A stretch of DNA of 64,000 nt from Sinorhizobium sojae CCBAU 05684 (GCF_002288525.1 NZ_CP023067.1:1984001-2048000), one strand, 5' to 3'; positions 55,272 through 64,000 are shown, counted from the first letter of the stretch. The notes: generated from the letters alone by a model not told the origin. Numbers and translations: made by a program.

Positions 55272-55865
55272 TCACGCGTCCGGCCGACGCCGCCCCTGCG
55301 CCACCCGCTCCGGCCCCGCGATCAATTCCCAGGTGCGACCATCCGACTGCGACTGGCGGGCGAAATAGTTATAGGGCGTGCGCGACCAGTCCCTGATCGA
55401 GTTGGTCAGATTGTCGAGCACGAGGTCGCCCTCGCTGGTGCGAACCGTGAGCACCGTGTGACCCTGTCCGCGATAACGGGCAACCGTCAACAACAGGGCC
55501 GAAGCCGGCCAGCCGCGCCTGAGCAGCTCGTGCTTCTTGAGGATGGCGAAATCCTCGCAATCTCCATAGTGCGTCGGAAGGCGCCAATCGTCGTCCCTGC
55601 CGGAGGTAGATATATCGCTGCGTTCCTCGATGCGCGCATTGACGGCGCCGTTGACCTGCTTCAGCTCCGTTGATCTCGCCTCGTTCAGCACGACCATGGC
55701 GGTTCCGCCGCCGGTTTCGCACAGTCCCGGCTGGCGCGCACAGAACGGCTTGAAAGCAGGAGGAGCGAAAGCCCTGCCGGCGGTCTTCATAATCGTCCCC
55801 GCACTGGCTCCCCCCGGAGCCAAAATAAGCAACAGGAAAGCGGTCGGCGCGATGAAGCGTTTCAT
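55272..55865 (-). CDS. transglutaminase-like cysteine peptidase (BTLCP family)
   Basis: A 197-residue periplasmic protein. Signal peptide (FIAPTAFLLLILAPGGASAG), then the BTLCP core with catalytic Cys in HYGDCEDFAILKK, His in GQGHTVLTV and Asp in DLVLDNLTN. Members such as LapG cleave large adhesins or surface proteins under c-di-GMP control. No adhesin or LapD-like gene is close. ATG at 55865 has GGAGA eight bases upstream; the frame extension to 55994 is excluded by the signal-peptide position. Confidence 0.88.
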   Translation of the reverse strand: MKRFIAPTAFLLLILAPGGASAGTIMKTAGRAFAPPAFKPFCARQPGLCETGGGTAMVVLNEARSTELKQVNGAVNARIEERSDISTSGRDDDWRLPTHYGDCEDFAILKKHELLRRGWPASALLLTVARYRGQGHTVLTVRTSEGDLVLDNLTNSIRDWSRTPYNYFARQSQSDGRTWELIAGPERVAQGRRRPDA

Positions 55866-56493
55866 GAGGTCGTCTCCAGACGGGCAGGAATATCCCCAGC
55901 CCGGCGTGGAGATATAAATTGAAAAGATTGGCTCGAGGTTAATAGTGCCGAATTGGGCAATGATGTGGCAATTTCGCAAGAATTCCCAGATCAACCCTAA
56001 GTACGTCTTCTGGTTATGGCTTCATGTTACGCCGCGGTTGCAGTAAAGCATGGAAAGTTTTTTCTGGCCGACCTTTAGGACTTTCTCCCTACTCCGCGGC
56101 GCCTCCAATGATGAAAATATAACGCTTGTTAGCGGTATCGAAATACCGGATTCCACCAAGGCCCCGCCCGCCGATACGGCCAGAACGTCTCGCGCTGGGC
56201 CGATTGCGGACGCTCGGCAACTCGCTCGGCGCCTTGTAAAATGGTTGCGGCAATCAGCGCCGATCAGCGCCTTGCCAGATAGAGTGAAAACATCATTTCC
56301 GGTATAGTGCAGAGTTTGGGAAACGCCGGTGATGCGTTCAAGTCGACAGAGGCGGGTTAAAAGGACAGGAATCCTAGCTTGGACGGACGAATGGCGTACC
56401 GAACCATCTGCGCGGCCTCAACGCCGCGCGCCACGCTGCCACCACGGGTGGTGAATTTCCGTTGCTCACCTGAACACCATAAAGGAAGATTCC
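55866..56493. other. gene-free stretch, AT-rich
   Basis: About 630 bases, noticeably more AT-rich than the surroundings, with no accepted gene. A frame at 56050-56307 (85 codons) lacks a ribosome site and recognisable content. The left end holds the BTLCP promoter. Confidence 0.45.
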
Positions 56494-57174
56494 ATGGGAG
56501 ACCGAAAGCGTCCGCTGCAAACCGGAGAACCGGCGCCCTCGTTCGTGCTTCCCACGGCCAATCTCGAAGGAATGGTCTCTCTCGCCGATTTGCGCGGTCG
56601 CCCGTTCCTGATCGGCTTTTTTCGCGGGCTGCACTGCCCGTTTTGCCGGCGTCAGGTGGAACAGCTTGCCGGCGTACAGCCTGCCCTGCTCACCGCCGGG
56701 ATAGAGACCCTGGCCGTTATCAACACGCCGGTGGAACGCGCCCGTCTTTATTTTCGTCACCGTCCAACGCCGGTAGTGCTTCTGTGCGACCCGGATTGCA
56801 GCACGCATCGGGCCTTCGGCGTGCCGCGTGGGGAGTTTCTACCCGATGGCAGCAGCGAACGTCCCGAATGGCCCTACCGCGCAGCCATGGCGCAGTTCGA
56901 AGCCGCCCGCATCAACCCTGCCGGCGAGTTTCCGGAACCTCTGCATCCTATGGAAGCCAATGTTGTGCTCAACGCCAGGGACGGCTTCGAGTTCGACGAG
57001 GCTGATAATGCGACCCTGACGAACCACGGTACTCAGCTCGTCGGGCACTTCCTGGTTGACGCAGCTGGCATTGTCGGCTGGGCGCAAATTGAGGCGCCCG
57101 ATGGACCGAACAGCCTCTGCATTTTCCCGACCGCGGCGCAGATCCTCGCGGCCGCTGACAGCCTGGGGCGCTGA
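56494..57174 (+). CDS. peroxiredoxin (AhpC/TSA family)
   Basis: A 226-residue thioredoxin-fold protein. FFRGLHCPFCRRQ carries a CPFC pair at Cys48 and Cys51, where typical peroxiredoxins have a single peroxidatic Cys after Pro; the spacing resembles AhpC/TSA-like redoxin proteins with intramolecular disulfide chemistry. The long C-terminal region (residues 130-226) is larger than usual. It reduces peroxides or acts as a thiol oxidoreductase. ATG at 56494 follows AAGGAAG. Single gene. Confidence 0.88.
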   Translation: MGDRKRPLQTGEPAPSFVLPTANLEGMVSLADLRGRPFLIGFFRGLHCPFCRRQVEQLAGVQPALLTAGIETLAVINTPVERARLYFRHRPTPVVLLCDPDCSTHRAFGVPRGEFLPDGSSERPEWPYRAAMAQFEAARINPAGEFPEPLHPMEANVVLNARDGFEFDEADNATLTNHGTQLVGHFLVDAAGIVGWAQIEAPDGPNSLCIFPTAAQILAAADSLGR

Positions 57175-57206
57175 GTAGGACCGGTTGCTGTCAGTCGGCT
57201 CTGGAA

Positions 57207-57452
57207 TCAGCTGTCGAGATCGGTTTCGAGATGAGTTTGCAGCAAGCCGTCGGTCTCGGCATACATAACTGCGTTGAGTGTGACGTACACAGGCGAACCC
57301 GCCTCGAACTGTGTGCTGCCGCGCGCGACCAGCCAGCCATCCGCACGCTGCAAGCGCGAAGCGCGCCGGCCGTCCTGGAGCGGCAAACGAGGGGCGCCCG
57401 ACCAGCTCTCAGCCTCGCCGGCCACTTGCAGGGTTTGGCGGTGAAAAGCTCG
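57207..57452 (-). pseudogene. possible C-terminal remnant of a MoeA-like gene
   Basis: On the minus strand the frame reads LPLQDGRRASRLQRADGWLV and EAGSPVYVTLNAV, close to MoeA domain IV patterns in which a SL-x-x-ADG-hh-hhP segment is followed by EAGE-x-V-x-V-x-L. Only this ~80-residue end is present, ahead of an unrelated extension ending ETDLDS. It lies between the peroxiredoxin and the thermonuclease gene, and no start or catalytic core is found. The similarity is short, so this is a tentative remnant. Confidence 0.4.
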
Positions 57453-57543
57453 ACGCGACCGGGGGAATCGGGAAGCAATGGTCGCGCAACCTTTCAGCAA
57501 CTCCTCGCCTCGATAATGCCCGCGCAATCGAGGACCGAATCGG

Positions 57544-58245
57544 ATGGCCAAGGCAAATACCAGGAAGCGCAGGCGCAGCACGAAGCGGAAAAGCAGCCGG
57601 GGCAGCATGGCGCCGTGGTACCTTGCCGCGATCGTTCTCGTCGGCGGCATCGTCGCCCACGACCATTGGGAAAAATTCACCCGGTGGCCGGGCGGACGGG
57701 AGGTGGCCGCTCTGCTCTCCGAAGTCGAGTCGAAGCCAAAGCCCGCCCAACCCCGCATCGTCCGGCCGCGGGAGCATACCGGCTCCATTGCGCCGAAGCC
57801 CGCATTGGCCGTGCCGCCGCCGATGGAAAGGCCCGTGGAACAAGCGGCGCCGTTGCCGGCCCGCTCAGCCGACAGCGCCACCTTCTATTTCTGCGGCATT
57901 CGTCACGACAATTGCGTGATCGACGGCGATTCCTTCCTCTTCAATGGCGAGAGAATCCTGATCGCCGATATCGACGCGCCGGAGACGAAGCTTGCGAAAT
58001 GCGACGAGGAGCGCTCGCGCGGCGCGCACGCCAAGGCGCGGCTTAGAGAGTTGCTGAATGCCGGCCAGTTTACTGTGATTGACGCTGCAGCGGACTTCGT
58101 GGACGGAGAAGCCGGCAAGCGGCGGCTGGTGATGAGAAACGGAAAATCGCTCGGCGCCGTTCTCATTGCCGAAGGTCTGGTCAGGAAACGGGCCAGCCGG
58201 CCGACCGCCTGGTGTGGCCCGACGACGGTCCGCATCTCGGGTTGA
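57544..58245 (+). CDS. membrane-anchored thermonuclease-like (SNase) protein
   Basis: A 233-residue protein. A basic leader (MAKANTRKRRRSTKRKSSRG) and membrane helix (YLAAIVLVGGIVAHDHW) are followed by a Pro-rich linker and an SNase-like domain from about 115: DNCVIDGDSFLFNGERILIA, IDAPE (Asp and Arg/Glu metal-site equivalents) and NGKSLGAVLIAEGLVRK. The nuclease barrel faces the periplasm. It probably cleaves extracellular or periplasmic nucleic acid, though some relatives are inactive; the active-site Arg pair is not obvious. ATG at 57544 lacks a strong ribosome site. Confidence 0.8.
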   Translation: MAKANTRKRRRSTKRKSSRGSMAPWYLAAIVLVGGIVAHDHWEKFTRWPGGREVAALLSEVESKPKPAQPRIVRPREHTGSIAPKPALAVPPPMERPVEQAAPLPARSADSATFYFCGIRHDNCVIDGDSFLFNGERILIADIDAPETKLAKCDEERSRGAHAKARLRELLNAGQFTVIDAAADFVDGEAGKRRLVMRNGKSLGAVLIAEGLVRKRASRPTAWCGPTTVRISG

Positions 58246-58496
58246 TTATTACTGCAAACACCTTTTTGTCGGATAGTCAGCGAAGCTTTCCTTTTGCGTA
58301 GCTGACGAGGATGTCATGAACGCGCGAACGGCACGGAGTTTGGACGGTGTCCTATGCCTTCTCGCGAGATAAGTCGAAGATATCCGGCGCGAAAGCCCTT
58401 GAGTCAGCGGTGGTTGGGCGCTGCGTTGCCGCCAACAGCCGTACAATTTGTCCGCGGTTCCATTTGACCATCTCATCCTGGCCATGGTCTCACGTC

Positions 58497-59828
58497 TCAC
58501 CGCGGACTGCCCAGATCCTCTATGATCTCGTCAATCTCGCCGAGGTAATTTTCCGGTTTGAGATCGAGTGCCATATCGGAAATCCCGACGCGCTTTAGCG
58601 CTTCGGATAGCGTCTGCGAGAAGACCTTGCCCTCGATTGCCGTCCTTTGTGCGGCTTCGTAGAGCAGATGATGCGCCTTGTGTCGACCGATGCGCGGCGA
58701 AAGCTGCATCATCGCCGACTCCGACAGGATGAGCCCCTGCGTGAGCTCGAGATTGCGCCGCATATTCTCGGCATTGACATGGAGGCCAGAAAGGACGCGC
58801 TCGGCGGCCTCTGCGATCGATGCCGCCAGGATGGCGATTTCGCCGACGACGACGTCGGAGATGTTCGTGGCCGAGGAATCGCCCTCGTCCATGCGGACCA
58901 TGGCGGCCAAGATCATCGGCAGCCGGGCTTCCAACATGCCGCAGAGGCTGACAAGAACCAGGGCAGTCGAGGGATTGCGCTTCTGTGCCATGGTCGAACT
59001 CCCGACCTTGCCCATATGGAAGGCTTCCTCGACCTCGCCGATTTCCGACCTTTGCATGAACACGATGTCCTGCGCGATCTTGTGGATCGAGCCGGCAAGC
59101 ACCGCAAGCGCGGACAGATAGTCGGCGACGCGGTCGAATGAAGATCGAAGCGGCAGCTGCGCCGGTTTGAGGCCAAGGAACAGGGCAACCTCGTCCTCCA
59201 CCGCCCGCCCCTGTCCTCCCATCGCGGCGAATGTTCCGATGGCGCCGCCGAAATAGGTCAGGAACGATTCTCCTGCGCGCTCCGCCAGTCTTTCACGGCT
59301 GCGGCGGATTTCCTCGTGCCATCCGGCAACCTTGAAGCCGAAGGTCATCGGCAGGGCGTGCTGGCCGTGCGTCCGTCCGGCTTGCAAGGTGCATCGGTGT
59401 TGGAAGGCCAGGCTTTTCAGCCGTTCTTCCGTCCTTTCGAGCACGGAGATCAGATGCTGATGAGTCTTCTTGAGCTGCAGGGCAATCGCCGTGTCGAAGA
59501 TGTTCTGGGTGGTCGCGCCCCAGTGGATGAAGCCGGCAGCCGGTTCTCCACACAGTTCCTCGAGCTGCTTGAGGACCGGCACGAAGGGATGCTGGGCGAA
59601 GGCGATTTCCTTGCTGAGGCGCTCGAAGTCGAACTCGTTGGCGTTGCAGCACGTCGCTATCCTGTCTGCGGCCTCGAAGGGGATGAGGCCGACCTTTGCC
59701 TGGGCAAGGGCCAACGCGGCCTCGACCTTCAGCCACGCCTGCAGTGTTGCCTCATCCGACCAGATGTCGACCGCCACTTTGCTGAACCAGTGCCGGGTGA
59801 TGAACGAACTGAACATGCCGATGGTCAT
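58497..59828 (-). CDS. fumarase/aspartase-superfamily lyase (adenylosuccinate lyase or carboxymuconate cycloisomerase type)
   Basis: A 443-residue enzyme. The superfamily signature VGSSTMAQKRNPSTALVLVS and the upstream HWGATTQNIFDTA and GRTHGQHALPMTFG are all present. Enzymes with these signatures remove fumarate from succinyl adducts or lactonise carboxymuconate. The tctABC transporter beside it (GntR between) suggests an acidic substrate, so a catabolic lyase fits better than purine synthesis. ATG at 59828 follows GAGGAG. It is co-directional with tctC, which starts upstream. Confidence 0.88.
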   Translation of the reverse strand: MTIGMFSSFITRHWFSKVAVDIWSDEATLQAWLKVEAALALAQAKVGLIPFEAADRIATCCNANEFDFERLSKEIAFAQHPFVPVLKQLEELCGEPAAGFIHWGATTQNIFDTAIALQLKKTHQHLISVLERTEERLKSLAFQHRCTLQAGRTHGQHALPMTFGFKVAGWHEEIRRSRERLAERAGESFLTYFGGAIGTFAAMGGQGRAVEDEVALFLGLKPAQLPLRSSFDRVADYLSALAVLAGSIHKIAQDIVFMQRSEIGEVEEAFHMGKVGSSTMAQKRNPSTALVLVSLCGMLEARLPMILAAMVRMDEGDSSATNISDVVVGEIAILAASIAEAAERVLSGLHVNAENMRRNLELTQGLILSESAMMQLSPRIGRHKAHHLLYEAAQRTAIEGKVFSQTLSEALKRVGISDMALDLKPENYLGEIDEIIEDLGSPR

Positions 59829-59909
59829 TCCGGACTCCTCTTCGAACGCTGACGACGCAAGGAAAAGCGGTGGCGCCGGAGGCCGGCTGCCGACGCCACT
59901 CGTGGGAAC

Positions 59910-60881
59910 TCACTCGGCGGCGATCTTCGCGCTGTCGATAATGCCCTTGTAGGTCCCGGCCTGTGTCGTGATGAAGGTCTTGAACTCGCCGGCGGAAAGC
60001 GGCGACGCCGCGAAGCCGGCGTCGGCATAGCGCTTCACGACATCGGGGTTGGCAAGCGCTTCGGAGATCGCCTTGTCGAGGGCTGCAACGAAGTCGTCCG
60101 GCGAGCCAGCCTTGGCGAAGACGCCCTGCCAGAGCGGGAAGGTCAGGCCGTCGAAGCCCGGCAATTCGGCAAGGGTGGGAACGTCCGGCAACTGCCCGGC
60201 ACGCTCCTGGCCCGAGAGGGCGAGGACGCGAATCTTGCCTTCCTTGGCGAGCGGCAAGGCCGTCGACAGGGTCAGCACGGCCGAGTCCAGCACGCCTGCC
60301 AGCAAGTCGTTAGTTACCTGAGCGCCACCGCGATAGGGCGCGTGCAGGAACTTGACGCCGGCACGCTGGGAGATGAGTTCGCCGAGCAGATGCTGCGCCG
60401 AACCGATGCCCGGCGAGCCGTAACTGACCGTTTCAGGCGCCGTCTGTGCGGCCGCCACCAGCGCCGCGAGGTCCTGATGGGGCGACTGTGCTGGAACGAC
60501 GACCGCCATCGACGTGGTCGTCGTGCGTGCGGCCGCCACCGTGTCGGTTTCCCAGTTGACCGTGACCTTGGCATTGGTCATCGGCACTGCCACCGTGTCG
60601 AAGCCGCCGTAATAGATCGTGTTCGTGTCCGCGGCGCTGTTAATGAGCCTTTGCAGCGCGATCATGCCGCTCGCGCCCGTGGCGTTCTCGACGACGACGG
60701 TGCGCCCAAGGCGGGTGGCGATTTCCGGGGCGATAATGCGAGCGGCCAGATCGGCGCTGCCGCCGGCCGAGTAGCCGACGAGTAGCGTGATTGGGGCCGT
60801 CGATTGCGCTTGCGCCGCAGGCGAAGCAAGCAGCGCCGAAAGCGCCAGCGCTGCGAATGTTTTCCAGATTGAACGAGACAT
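59910..60881 (-). CDS. tctC: TctC-type substrate-binding protein
   Basis: A 323-residue periplasmic receptor of the tripartite tricarboxylate transporter. Signal peptide (ALSALLASPAAQAQ), then PITLLVGYSAGGSADLAARI and the VVENATGASGMIAL and SYGSPGIGSAQHLLGELI ligand-binding segments. It presents a carboxylate to TctAB. ATG at 60881 has AGGAGGA eight bases upstream. The lyase gene follows 82 bases downstream on the same strand; tctB and tctA are on the other strand beyond the GntR gene, a split arrangement. Confidence 0.95.
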   Translation of the reverse strand: MSRSIWKTFAALALSALLASPAAQAQSTAPITLLVGYSAGGSADLAARIIAPEIATRLGRTVVVENATGASGMIALQRLINSAADTNTIYYGGFDTVAVPMTNAKVTVNWETDTVAAARTTTTSMAVVVPAQSPHQDLAALVAAAQTAPETVSYGSPGIGSAQHLLGELISQRAGVKFLHAPYRGGAQVTNDLLAGVLDSAVLTLSTALPLAKEGKIRVLALSGQERAGQLPDVPTLAELPGFDGLTFPLWQGVFAKAGSPDDFVAALDKAISEALANPDVVKRYADAGFAASPLSAGEFKTFITTQAGTYKGIIDSAKIAAE

Positions 60882-60905
60882 TGATCATTCCTCCTCTACC
60901 GAACT

Positions 60906-60920
60906 GATACAATATGTATC
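60906..60920. promoter_or_regulatory. GntR operator candidate, tctC side
   Basis: Inverted repeat GATACA-ATA-TGTATC, 25 bases upstream of the tctC start. It is paired with ATACAAATTGTAT at 61019-61031. Confidence 0.7.
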
Positions 60921-61018
60921 TGCGTGAAAAGTATCACTCTCACTCGCAATTGCATTAGTTCTACTCGTGTTCTGCATCAATACAAAACTTCATCCTTTTC
61001 AAAAATACATTCTTGATG

Positions 61019-61031
61019 ATACAAATTGTAT
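61019..61031. promoter_or_regulatory. GntR operator candidate, regulator side
   Basis: Palindrome ATACAA-A-TTGTAT, 19 bases upstream of the GntR gene and overlapping its likely promoter. AT-rich DNA fills the space between the two sites, with a half-site ATACAA at 60980. Confidence 0.7.
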
Positions 61032-61049
61032 TGTGTTACGGAGGTGACG

Positions 61050-62141
61050 ATGAGCAAGATTGAAAAGCTGCAGGACTACCTGAAATCGGTTGCTACCAAT
61101 GCGCAGCCGGGGGATCGCTTGCCGACGGTGCGAAGTCTGATGCGCGACTTCAAGCTGTCCCAGCCGGGGGTCCAGAGCGCGCTCAAGGCCTTGAAGGAAG
61201 AGGGCCTGATCGACGCTCAGATCGGACGGGGGACCTTCTTTACCGGCGGCATGGCCCTGCAGCCGGCGCCGGGTGGTCGGGTCGCGCCCAAACATGGACG
61301 CAGCGTCATTCTGCTCCGGCGCCCGACCGCCACGCAGCGTGCCCGTCTCGTCATGGATCGGCTGCAAGCAATGGTGACGGCGGGCGGCGACCTGACGCTG
61401 GAAGTCGGGTATTCGGATGCCAGTCATGCGCGCCATGTGCTGCAGTCGCTGCCACGCTTCAATGCCTGCATCATCCAGAATTCATTCGAACAGATGCCGG
61501 TCGAGATGCTCGCGGCGCTCCGCCGCAAGACGGACAACATCATCGTCGACGGTGCCTGGCTGGTCGGAACCGACATCGATGCGATCGGCTTCGAATGGGG
61601 CCGCCCCGTGGAGCATGCGACACGCCTGCTGTTGTCGAGGGGCCATGACGAAATCCATTTCCTGACGACGGCTCGCCCCTTCCTCGCCAACGAGCTCGGC
61701 CTACATCGCTATCGCCAGCTCCGCGAAGAGGCGGAAACGGCTGCTTTCCTGCGCGAGCCGACCCTAATCCCGGCCCTGCCATCGAAGGAGTTCGAACTCG
61801 CCACCCTGGAGCGCATCGCAGCGATCGTGCGCGGTTCGAGCCGCGGCCGGAAAGCCGTCCTGCTCTGGGGTGTCGAGAGCGGCCAGCGCCTGCGCGCCGG
61901 CCTCTTTGCCCGCGACGTCAAGGTTCCGGAAGATATCTCCATCGTCCTGCTGGGGCGCAGCGATATCGAGTCGGAACGTGACGGCTTCTTCCATCTCGTC
62001 GGCTACAGCGCGCTCGACCAGGCGGAAGCGCTCTATGCGCGCATGAAGAGCCGCTGGGAAAATCCGCAAGCGCCCTATGGGCTGACCTTCACGCAGATGC
62101 ATGAGGTCGAAGGGCCGTCGGTCTCGACCGCGACGCCATGA
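61050..62141 (+). CDS. GntR-family regulator with LacI/PBP-like sensor domain
   Basis: A 363-residue repressor. The GntR winged helix (residues about 1-70, PGDRLPTVRSLMRDFKLSQP and VQSALKALKEEGLI) is followed by a LacI-type ligand domain rather than the common FadR or HutC types. ATG at 61050 is preferred: GGAGG lies seven bases upstream. The palindromes at 60906 and 61019 are the probable sites. It probably represses tctC-lyase and itself-tctBA until the carboxylate substrate appears. Confidence 0.88.
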   Translation: MSKIEKLQDYLKSVATNAQPGDRLPTVRSLMRDFKLSQPGVQSALKALKEEGLIDAQIGRGTFFTGGMALQPAPGGRVAPKHGRSVILLRRPTATQRARLVMDRLQAMVTAGGDLTLEVGYSDASHARHVLQSLPRFNACIIQNSFEQMPVEMLAALRRKTDNIIVDGAWLVGTDIDAIGFEWGRPVEHATRLLLSRGHDEIHFLTTARPFLANELGLHRYRQLREEAETAAFLREPTLIPALPSKEFELATLERIAAIVRGSSRGRKAVLLWGVESGQRLRAGLFARDVKVPEDISIVLLGRSDIESERDGFFHLVGYSALDQAEALYARMKSRWENPQAPYGLTFTQMHEVEGPSVSTATP

Positions 62142-62195
62142 ACACGGACGAACCCGTTTGAATGCCGGGTTCCGAGCTCGACAAGGGAGGTACCG

Positions 62196-62672
62196 ATGGG
62201 ATTGAAGATTAGGTCGGAAAAGGACTTCGGCAGCGGCCTGCTTTATCTCCTGCTCGGCGGCGCAGGCCTTGCCATCGCATGGGATTATGGCCTTGGCACC
62301 GCTGGCAGGATGGGACCCGGTTACTTCCCCACCCTGATCTCCGCGCTCCTCCTCCTTTTCGGCGTCGCGACCCTGGTCCGGAGCATCCTCGCCGAGGGAC
62401 CGGCGATCGACGCGGTGAATTGGAAAGGCCTCGCCCTTGTCACTTTATCTGTCTGCCTGTTCGGTGCGCTCCTGTTGGGCGCCGGACTGCCGGCGGCACT
62501 TACCGTGCTGATTCTGGTTTCGGCCATGGCCAGCGAGAAATTCGCGATCAGTCCCAAGGCGATCGCGGCAATGATCGGCCTCGTCCTCTTCTGTTCACTC
62601 GTGTTCGTGAAGGGGCTCGGTGTGCCGATGCCGCTGCTCGGCTCGTGGTTCTCCGGCATCATTGCTTCTTGA
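62196..62672 (+). CDS. tctB: TctB, small membrane subunit of the tripartite tricarboxylate transporter
   Basis: A 158-residue protein with four helices (GLLYLLLGGAGLAIAW near the N-terminus; the GPGYFPTLISALLLLFG segment is the family signature). ATG at 62196 follows AAGGGAGG. It is 54 bases from the GntR stop and 10 bases before tctA, so all three are one transcript. TctB is the small partner of TctA in the cytoplasmic membrane. Confidence 0.94.
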   Translation: MGLKIRSEKDFGSGLLYLLLGGAGLAIAWDYGLGTAGRMGPGYFPTLISALLLLFGVATLVRSILAEGPAIDAVNWKGLALVTLSVCLFGALLLGAGLPAALTVLILVSAMASEKFAISPKAIAAMIGLVLFCSLVFVKGLGVPMPLLGSWFSGIIAS

Positions 62673-62682
62673 GGGCGACACA

Positions 62683-64000
62683 ATGGACATGTTCTCCAAT
62701 CTCTGGCTCGGCCTCACCATCGCCTCCTCTATCACCAATCTCGGCTATTGCCTGCTCGGCGTCTTCCTCGGCACGGCCATAGGTGTGCTGCCGGGCCTTG
62801 GTCCAGTCGCGACCATCGCCATGCTCCTGCCGCTGACCTTCGGCCTGCCGCCCGAAACCGCATTGATCATGCTGGCCGGCATCTATTACGGCGCTCAGTA
62901 CGGGGGCTCAACCACCGCAATCCTCGTCAATCTGCCGGGGGAGCCGTCATCGGTGGTCACTGCGCTTGACGGTCACCAACTTGCCCGCCAAGGACAGGCG
63001 GGTCGCGCGCTCTCGACCGCCGCCATAGGCTCCTTCATCGCCGGCACGGTCGCCACCGTTCTGATCGCGCTTTTTGCGCCGGTACTCGCGGAGGTCGCGT
63101 TGCAATTCGGCCCGGCCGAATATTTCACCCTGATGGTACTCGGCCTGATCGCCTCGGTCGTCATGGCCTCGGGATCGCTCCTGCATGCGCTCGGCATGAT
63201 CTTGGTCGGCCTCTTGCTCGGGATGGTCGGCACCGACGTCAATTCCGCCATGCCGCGCTACACCTTCGACGTACCAATGCTCGCCGACGGCATCAATTTC
63301 GTCGTGCTCGCCATGGGCATTTTCGGACTCGGCGAAATCGCGGCGAACCTCGAAAACGAGGCGGAACGCACGCTTCTGACCCGCAAGGTCACGAACCTGA
63401 TGCCCACACGCGACGACTGGAAACGCATTCTCGGTCCGATCGCGCGAGGCACCGCCCTCGGCTCGGTGCTCGGTATTCTGCCGGGCGGCGGCGCGGCGCT
63501 CGCCGCCTTCGGCTCCTATTCGCTCGAGAAGCGCCTGTCGCAGGAGCCTCATCGGTTCGGCAGGGGCGCGATAGAGGGCGTGGCCGGACCGGAATCGGCC
63601 AACAATGCTGGGGCGCAGACCTCGTTCATTCCGATGCTCACGCTGGGCCTGCCGTCCAATTCGGTCATGGCACTGATGATCGGCGCCATGCTGATCCAGG
63701 GCATCCAGCCCGGCCCGTCGGTAATGACGGAGCAGCCTACGCTGTTCTGGGGTCTGATCGCCTCGATGTGGATCGGCAACCTGATGCTACTCGTTCTGAA
63801 CCTGCCGATGATCGGTCTGTGGGTGCGAATGATCGCGATCCCTTATCACTTCCTCTTTCCGTCGATCATCGCGCTCTGCGCCATCGGCGTCTTCAGTGTC
63901 AACAACAGCCTCTTCGACGTCTATGCCATGGCCCTGTTCGGCGTGGTGGGATACCTTTTCCGCAAGCTCGATGCCGAACCGGCGCCCATGCTGCTCGCCT
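62683..64000 (+). CDS. tctA: TctA, large membrane subunit, truncated by the window end
   Basis: A transporter of about 500 residues, of which 439 are visible. The TctA signatures are clear: LGTAIGVLPGLGPVATIAML, AGIYYGAQYGGSTTAILVNL and PGEPSSVVTALDGHQLAR, and later GILPGGGAALAAFGSY and the duplicated ESANNAGAQTSFIPMLTLGL. It forms the substrate pathway for carboxylate uptake using the ion gradient. ATG at 62683 follows GAGGG. The frame is open to position 64000, so the gene continues beyond the window. Confidence 0.96.
   Translation, partial: MDMFSNLWLGLTIASSITNLGYCLLGVFLGTAIGVLPGLGPVATIAMLLPLTFGLPPETALIMLAGIYYGAQYGGSTTAILVNLPGEPSSVVTALDGHQLARQGQAGRALSTAAIGSFIAGTVATVLIALFAPVLAEVALQFGPAEYFTLMVLGLIASVVMASGSLLHALGMILVGLLLGMVGTDVNSAMPRYTFDVPMLADGINFVVLAMGIFGLGEIAANLENEAERTLLTRKVTNLMPTRDDWKRILGPIARGTALGSVLGILPGGGAALAAFGSYSLEKRLSQEPHRFGRGAIEGVAGPESANNAGAQTSFIPMLTLGLPSNSVMALMIGAMLIQGIQPGPSVMTEQPTLFWGLIASMWIGNLMLLVLNLPMIGLWVRMIAIPYHFLFPSIIALCAIGVFSVNNSLFDVYAMALFGVVGYLFRKLDAEPAPMLLA

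Noticed and set aside
56050-56307. 85-codon plus-strand frame in the AT-rich gap
   Set aside because: No ribosome site; the amino-acid sequence has no secondary-structure pattern and no known family.

Overview
The window looks like chromosomal DNA of a Sinorhizobium/Ensifer-type alphaproteobacterium. Support comes from high GC, a short FtsZ2-type second FtsZ, three BA14K proteins, a class III adenylate cyclase with TolB-like and TPR regions, many palindromic mosaic repeats (including RIME-like elements) between genes, and gene order around ftsZ2, ilvC and macAB that resembles Sinorhizobium meliloti from memory. No database search was possible, so the assignment is an inference.

1-12.0 kb holds an incomplete prophage. 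On the minus strand lie a P22-like portal gene, a terminase large subunit, a terminase-small-like gene, an unknown phage gene and a protein ending in a DnaA domain IV-like DNA-binding module. Divergently, on the plus strand, are a CI/LexA-type repressor (HTH plus S24 peptidase) and two tiny overlapping genes. No integrase, capsid, tail or lysis gene is visible. Several non-phage genes sit inside this run (a GFA-type zinc protein, three small membrane proteins, two BA14K proteins, a 59-codon gene). A decayed partial copy of one phage gene lies at 6.5 kb.

12-28 kb is ordinary chromosome: an NTase-like protein, a pentapeptide-repeat protein, a Tim44-domain protein, a glycosyltransferase, tRNA-Lys(CTT), a PhzF isomerase, an EEP-fold hydrolase, a TIGR02594-type protein, a lone TadG-like protein, a candidate non-coding RNA ending in a strong terminator, an adenylate cyclase, ftsZ2 and a HAD phosphatase fused to a P-loop ATPase.

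28-43 kb is accessory and stress-related: BCCT-like, YetF-like, ZIP and SulP membrane proteins, a PRC-barrel protein, an alpha/beta hydrolase lacking its usual N-terminal region beside a TetR gene with a large double operator, an L,D-transpeptidase, a SulP-UspA-DksA-like operon ending in an internally deleted NYN-domain gene, a third BA14K gene and two DUF1801 proteins.

43-59 kb carries a glutathione S-transferase, an aldo-keto reductase, an acyltransferase, an aminotransferase, ilvC, a TetR gene next to a MacAB-type efflux pair, a BTLCP-family peptidase, a peroxiredoxin, a possible MoeA remnant and a membrane-anchored thermonuclease-like protein.

58.5-64 kb is a catabolic and uptake locus: a fumarase/aspartase-superfamily lyase and tctC on the minus strand, and a GntR regulator followed by tctB and tctA on the plus strand, with matching ATACAA-type palindromes in the shared control region. 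tctA runs off the window end.
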